64,000 bases of DNA from CBDEGK01 sp965237855 (GTDB lineage Bacteria > Pseudomonadota > Gammaproteobacteria > Pseudomonadales > Halieaceae). The DNA is taken from positions 248,001 to 312,000 of the forward strand of contig CBDEGK010000008.1 in assembly GCA_965237855.1 (NCBI GenBank). Reading direction: 5' to 3'. A program made the position numbers and the translations under genes. Under the pieces are notes generated by a model. That model was not told where the DNA came from. It saw only the letters and a program-made list of their open reading frames with translations, and did no database searches. Below are positions 60,450 to 64,000 of the stretch, one piece after another. Each line of letters starts with the position of its first letter. The stretch's first letter is position 1.

Positions 60450-61684
60450 CTGGTTGTTCTTGGAGACGCTGGAGTTGGTGTCGCTGGCTGAGGTCCGGCA
60501 AATTGAAGCCACAGCGCGGACAGCAGGCACAAGATGCCGCCAACGAACAGGGTCCAGCCGCTGCCCAGCAAGGCGATAGCGCTGCCGAACAGAGCGGCCA
60601 ACACATTGCCAAGGCAGAAATTGGTAGTCAGCAGACCCATAACACGGCCTTGTCCCAGCTCGCCAAAACGGGCCGCCAGGTAAGCGGGGAATACGCCGTT
60701 GGTCAAGGCGATGACCAGTCCACAGGCAGCAAAAGCCGGCAGCATACCCCAGAAATTGGACCAGGGTAGCAATAGAAAGAGAATGGCGAGTGCCAGGCTG
60801 CCGCGCCGTACAATCAGCATACTGTCATAACGACCGGCCAACCTGGGCACGATGTAAATGCTGCCGGCGATCATCGACAGGGTGATAATTACCGTGCTCC
60901 AGCCAATCTCAGTGCTGCCGAAATGAAATTTCTCGACCAGCCAGAATGGGTAGAATTCGTAAAAGCAGTTCAGCCCCAGGGTAAACAGCAGGTGATAGAT
61001 CAGCAGTGGGTGCAAGGCCTTCACGCGCAACAGGGACAGGGAGTTTTCCTTGCTAAGTGCGCGCCAGAAACTGCGGGCCTCCTCGGAGGGTTGCTGCACA
61101 TCTGTGATTGACAGGCCTACCATGACGACTGCGATCAGGGTAACCAGGCCTGCCAACAGGAATACCATGTCGACGCCGAGAAACATCAGGTAGCCACCCG
61201 CAAGAGGGCCAATCAACCAACCGGCATAAGTTGTGGCGAACACCAGCGACATGGAGCGGGTGCGGTCTATCTGTGGGTGCAAGTCCAGGGCGATGGCCCG
61301 CGACACCGCTATATTGCCCTCGCATACGCCGGTTAAAAAGCGGGCCAGCGCAAACAGGGGATAGTGTTCCAATTGCACCGCCAGCGCGGTCAAGCCATAC
61401 CCCAGGGCGGCGACGATGAGCGTAATCAACAACAACTTTTTGCGACCGTACTGGTCAGACAGCCCACCAATAAACGGGCTTCCCAGGAGGATACCCAGCG
61501 GATACAACGCCAGCAGGAAGCCGAGCAACAACTTTGGCGGCAAGCCCAGGTAACCGATCAGTGCATTGCTGTGCTCGGGTTCGAGGAAGAACGGGGTGAG
61601 CAGGGGGTAGGGCAAGGCGATGCCCGCTGTGCCCAGCAAGGTGACCAGCATGACAGCGAACAGGGTAGAGCGGGGGCTGGCCAT
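60446..61684 (-). CDS. MFS transporter (drug-efflux-like)
   Basis: The 412-residue protein has about 12 membrane segments. The GGLSDQYGRKKLLL loop is the classic MFS motif A between helices 2 and 3, and YAGWLIGPLAGGYLMFLG is in the N-terminal half, as in tetracycline/multidrug effluxers. A closely following methyltransferase gene starts ten bases upstream, in the same direction. The gene belongs to the leftward cluster DUF3604 copy 3, methyltransferase, transporter. The exported compound is not predictable. Confidence 0.85.
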   Translation of the reverse strand: MASPRSTLFAVMLVTLLGTAGIALPYPLLTPFFLEPEHSNALIGYLGLPPKLLLGFLLALYPLGILLGSPFIGGLSDQYGRKKLLLITLIVAALGYGLTALAVQLEHYPLFALARFLTGVCEGNIAVSRAIALDLHPQIDRTRSMSLVFATTYAGWLIGPLAGGYLMFLGVDMVFLLAGLVTLIAVVMVGLSITDVQQPSEEARSFWRALSKENSLSLLRVKALHPLLIYHLLFTLGLNCFYEFYPFWLVEKFHFGSTEIGWSTVIITLSMIAGSIYIVPRLAGRYDSMLIVRRGSLALAILFLLLPWSNFWGMLPAFAACGLVIALTNGVFPAYLAARFGELGQGRVMGLLTTNFCLGNVLAALFGSAIALLGSGWTLFVGGILCLLSALWLQFAGPQPATPTPASPRTTS

Positions 61685-61694
61685 CTCGGTTTAC

Positions 61695-62339
61695 TCAGGC
61701 GTTTTCGATAACCAGCAGCGAGCCGGCAGCGATCACGGGCTTTTTGGTGCGCCAGTCCAGTAATTCGGCGCAGTACTTGTCCCGGCATTTTCCCGCCACC
61801 TCGAAGAAAGGAGACCGCTCCGGGTCGGCGATCACAATTTTCTTTACCCCCGCCTGCACGGCGCGGTTGATCATGTTGTAGACCGGGTTGACCAGTTCGT
61901 CCCAGAAGCAGATGTCCGCGGCCAGCAGCATGTCCACATTTTCGAATTGTTTGCGGGTAATTTTTTCAAAGCGTGATTGCAGGGTGGTGACCTCTACCTT
62001 GTTGGCCGCAGCGTTGGCATGCAGATAGGGAAAGACATCCCGGTCTGCATCAAATGAGGTCACCTCTGAGCCATAGGCGCTGGCACAGTAGATCCCCGAC
62101 ATGCCCCAGCCACAGCCTGCATCCATAACCGTGCGGGTATGCTCCGGCGGGTTTTTCCTGAGGTAGTCAATCAGCAGAAAACTGGAGCGCCACAGCTTGT
62201 TGCCGTGGATGGAAGGTTGTTCATCGAGCCGCTTCAGTCGCCTGATTTCCGGGTGTGACGAGGTGAGCATTTTCACCCCGTGAAAACGGTATTCGATACG
62301 TGGCTTTTGTTTTTTACTCGCTGCTTTCTTCGTGGACAA
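61695..62339 (-). CDS. Class I SAM-dependent methyltransferase
   Basis: The 214-residue protein starts MSTKKAASKKQKPRIEYRFH with a basic N-terminus. VMDAGCGWGMSG is the SAM-binding motif I (E/DxGxGxG), VTSFDADRDV follows in motif II, and MLLAADICFWDEL is motif IV. It resembles the protein-lysine N-methyltransferase-like (METTL21-type) branch and small-molecule methyltransferases. The exact target is unknown. It sits between the DUF3604 copy 3 gene (25 bases upstream) and the MFS gene (10 bases downstream). Confidence 0.82.
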   Translation of the reverse strand: MSTKKAASKKQKPRIEYRFHGVKMLTSSHPEIRRLKRLDEQPSIHGNKLWRSSFLLIDYLRKNPPEHTRTVMDAGCGWGMSGIYCASAYGSEVTSFDADRDVFPYLHANAAANKVEVTTLQSRFEKITRKQFENVDMLLAADICFWDELVNPVYNMINRAVQAGVKKIVIADPERSPFFEVAGKCRDKYCAELLDWRTKKPVIAAGSLLVIENA

Positions 62340-62364
62340 TGCAAAGTCTCCCTGTGAGGAGAGC

Positions 62365-64000
62365 TTAGCTCTCCCCGTGAATCCAAATCGGTGAAGTCCA
62401 GGCGCGTTCCTGGATAAGCGGAGAATAGAAGGGTTCCTGCTTCTCGTCTATACAACATTTGCCCCAGACGTCACCGATAGCACCGTCGTCCTGGAATTGT
62501 TCAGTTTTGGCCGCCGCCTGTTCACTACAGTTCTTGGCGAAGGGACCCACGCCGGCCGCCTTGCACTGCAGGGTACTCCAGCGGCAGCTGGGATTTTCCA
62601 GCACACGCACATAATAGAAGGCGTCCTGTTGCGCATCGAAAGCCGGATCGCGCCAGACCGTGCAAAGATTGTCATAGCCGCTACCCACCGGCGCGCAGGT
62701 TTGCGGATTGACGCTGGCGCCATTGTCGGCAGTGCCGGCCACATCGTACACCCGCTCGTGGGTGTCACCTGCAGCGTCGACCCAGCCCTTGATAATCTGC
62801 AGACGCTGTAAGTCGTTGCCGGGGTTGCCGGGGCTACCCGGATCTTTCAGGGCGCTAACCAGGAATGCCGGCGACGATGCAGGGGCACTCAGTTCACCGC
62901 CCATGGCAACACCTCCGGCGTAGGCTTGCTCAACCATGTTGGGGGAGGCACAGATATCTGCACTGATGTCTGCGCCGGCAAAAAACCTCACCACGGGTCG
63001 AGTGCCGCTGGTGGCGTAGGTTTCTTTCTGACGCATGCCGTTAAATATAGCGTCACGGGAATTTTCTTCAGCCCACACCACCGCCAGTCCGCCCGGGTTG
63101 TCAAAGAAATGGTCCTGCACGTTGCGGTAGCCGGCATCGCGACGGCCGAGATGGCCGACATAGTTGTTCTCTTCGGCGCCGCCGGGTGTGGCACTGTGGC
63201 TGTCGGTGCTGGCAATGAATCCCATCTTGAAGGGATTAGTGCCGGTCTGTTGTCCCAGCGCCAGGCCGTCTTTCAGCGCATTGCGAACCATGTTGCGTCG
63301 GCCAAAATCTTCCAGTGCCACTGGTGCCGCCATATCCGTTTGCACTTCGCCGAACACGGTGCCGAGCATGGTCAGGTTGTCGGCCTTGGCCTGTTCGAAA
63401 TCGCAGAGTTCATCCTCCGTATCCAGGCCCCGGCCCAACAGGCGGTCGAAACGACACTCGGAAGCGGCCTTGTGCTGTACCAGCTCTACCAGCGGCTCGA
63501 AGAACAACCGCTCCTGTGCCTCCTGCTCGCTGCTGGGGTCGGGAAACATCAGCCCGCCACTGAGATTGGAATTGTGGGGGATAGCGAGCACGTCGCAACC
63601 CTCATCGCCGTCGATGCACTCCGTGCGCAGCCGTCGCCACAGTTCGGGGAAATTGCGTGAACCCGTGTCATAAGTGCTGATAGCGGTTTCTGTGACCCGT
63701 TCATTACGGAATATCACGTTGCGGTGCAGGTTTTTACCCTGGGGGGCATCGGTATACTCATAGGCCACGAAACTGGTGAAACTGCATTCACTGCTGCGAT
63801 CGTAGTGATCCTCGGCGGCCTGTTGGATCTTGTTCCAGGCCTCCCTGTGGGCGAGATCACAATCTGACATGGTGCAGGCGAAAGATTCGGGTTTTTCGGT
63901 TTCCTCGCCCATCACCCCGAGATTGACCCAGTAGTCCGCGGCCAATAGCTGCAGCACGAAGATCTCGGTGCGGGTCAGCATGCAATAGGGGAACCAGTAG
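62365..64000 (-). CDS. DUF3604 family protein, copy 3, N-terminus outside window
   Basis: The reading frame remains open to the right window edge, so the start lies beyond it. The visible 545 codons carry the YEYTDAPQGKNLHRNVIF block, IPHNSNLSGG, the GFIASTDSHSATPGGAEENN metal-site region, ETYATSGTRPVVRFFAGADI and AWTSPIWIHGES at the end. The first two metal-site blocks (GDxHxHT and SDHA) must lie beyond the edge. It resembles copy 1 more than copy 2 in the middle, but carries many Cys like copy 2. It leads a leftward unit with the methyltransferase and MFS transporter genes. Confidence 0.87.
   Translation of the reverse strand, partial: YWFPYCMLTRTEIFVLQLLAADYWVNLGVMGEETEKPESFACTMSDCDLAHREAWNKIQQAAEDHYDRSSECSFTSFVAYEYTDAPQGKNLHRNVIFRNERVTETAISTYDTGSRNFPELWRRLRTECIDGDEGCDVLAIPHNSNLSGGLMFPDPSSEQEAQERLFFEPLVELVQHKAASECRFDRLLGRGLDTEDELCDFEQAKADNLTMLGTVFGEVQTDMAAPVALEDFGRRNMVRNALKDGLALGQQTGTNPFKMGFIASTDSHSATPGGAEENNYVGHLGRRDAGYRNVQDHFFDNPGGLAVVWAEENSRDAIFNGMRQKETYATSGTRPVVRFFAGADISADICASPNMVEQAYAGGVAMGGELSAPASSPAFLVSALKDPGSPGNPGNDLQRLQIIKGWVDAAGDTHERVYDVAGTADNGASVNPQTCAPVGSGYDNLCTVWRDPAFDAQQDAFYYVRVLENPSCRWSTLQCKAAGVGPFAKNCSEQAAAKTEQFQDDGAIGDVWGKCCIDEKQEPFYSPLIQERAWTSPIWIHGES

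Noticed and set aside
1..64000. CRISPR, insertion sequences, prophage or rRNA genes
   Set aside because: No regular direct repeats, transposase, integrase, phage structural gene or rRNA sequence was recognised.

Overview
The window reads as chromosomal DNA of a marine-type gammaproteobacterium. It is GC-rich, gene-dense and has short intergenic gaps. The housekeeping markers are gammaproteobacterial in style: a RapA-like RNA polymerase recycling ATPase, HrpB helicase, QmcA/NfeD pair, YaiI, TatD and YfcH. The many lipid, epoxide and organohalide-type enzymes, a wax ester synthase and a KshA-like Rieske oxygenase resemble the Cellvibrionales/OMG clades (Halieaceae, Spongiibacteraceae). That placement is inference; there is no rRNA gene in the window.

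Layout. 0-9.5 kb is catabolic: epoxide hydrolase, D-aminoacylase-type amidohydrolase, enoyl-CoA hydratase, membrane-anchored alpha/beta hydrolase, SDR, and a DUF3604 protein overlapping a haloalkane-dehalogenase-like hydrolase. 9.7-13.3 kb holds an ABC-F ATPase and a less GC-rich island with a HIT protein, a DUF3883 nuclease-like protein and a small coupled ORF. 13.3-18.9 kb has an aldo/keto reductase, a DEDDh exonuclease, the NfeD/SPFH pair, a YtcJ-like lipoprotein amidohydrolase and a GAP-family membrane protein. 19.0-20.3 kb carries two tandem toxin-antitoxin modules, HicAB-like and HigBA-like. 20.4-27.9 kb has an acyl-CoA synthetase, a frameshifted SDR, a Tat-exported FAD oxidase, a large exported DUF4214/cytochrome-like/PHM-like copper monooxygenase fusion, a hotdog protein and a tandem GST-N protein. 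27.9-42.9 kb has hrpB, a degenerate RecB-like nuclease homologue, thioesterase, epoxide hydrolase, yfcH, a class D sortase beside its probable LPKTA substrate, a HTH protein with a basic tail, a GGDEF-EAL protein, an acid-phosphatase-like lipoprotein, an NTF2-fold protein and an SDR. 42.9-49 kb has rapA and a yaiI-tatD-Rieske oxygenase operon preceded by a LysR gene, and a divergent 25-codon membrane peptide gene. 49.3-64 kb has a phosphatase-kinase fusion, a wax ester synthase with a histone-like tail, a second DUF3604 operon (DUF3604, MBL hydrolase, TetR, TPR-like protein), a quinone-oxidoreductase-like MDR, MFS transporter, methyltransferase and a third DUF3604 gene cut by the window end.

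The genes that most deserve follow-up are the exported PPP-phosphatase/PI3-4K-like kinase fusion (49305-51188) and the exported multi-domain copper monooxygenase (24330-26609), in which I can place all six PHM copper ligands. Next come the DUF3883 island with its coupled small ORF, the sortase/LPKTA pair, the 25-residue membrane peptide and the three DUF3604 paralogues. No rRNA, tRNA, CRISPR array, transposase or prophage was recognised.
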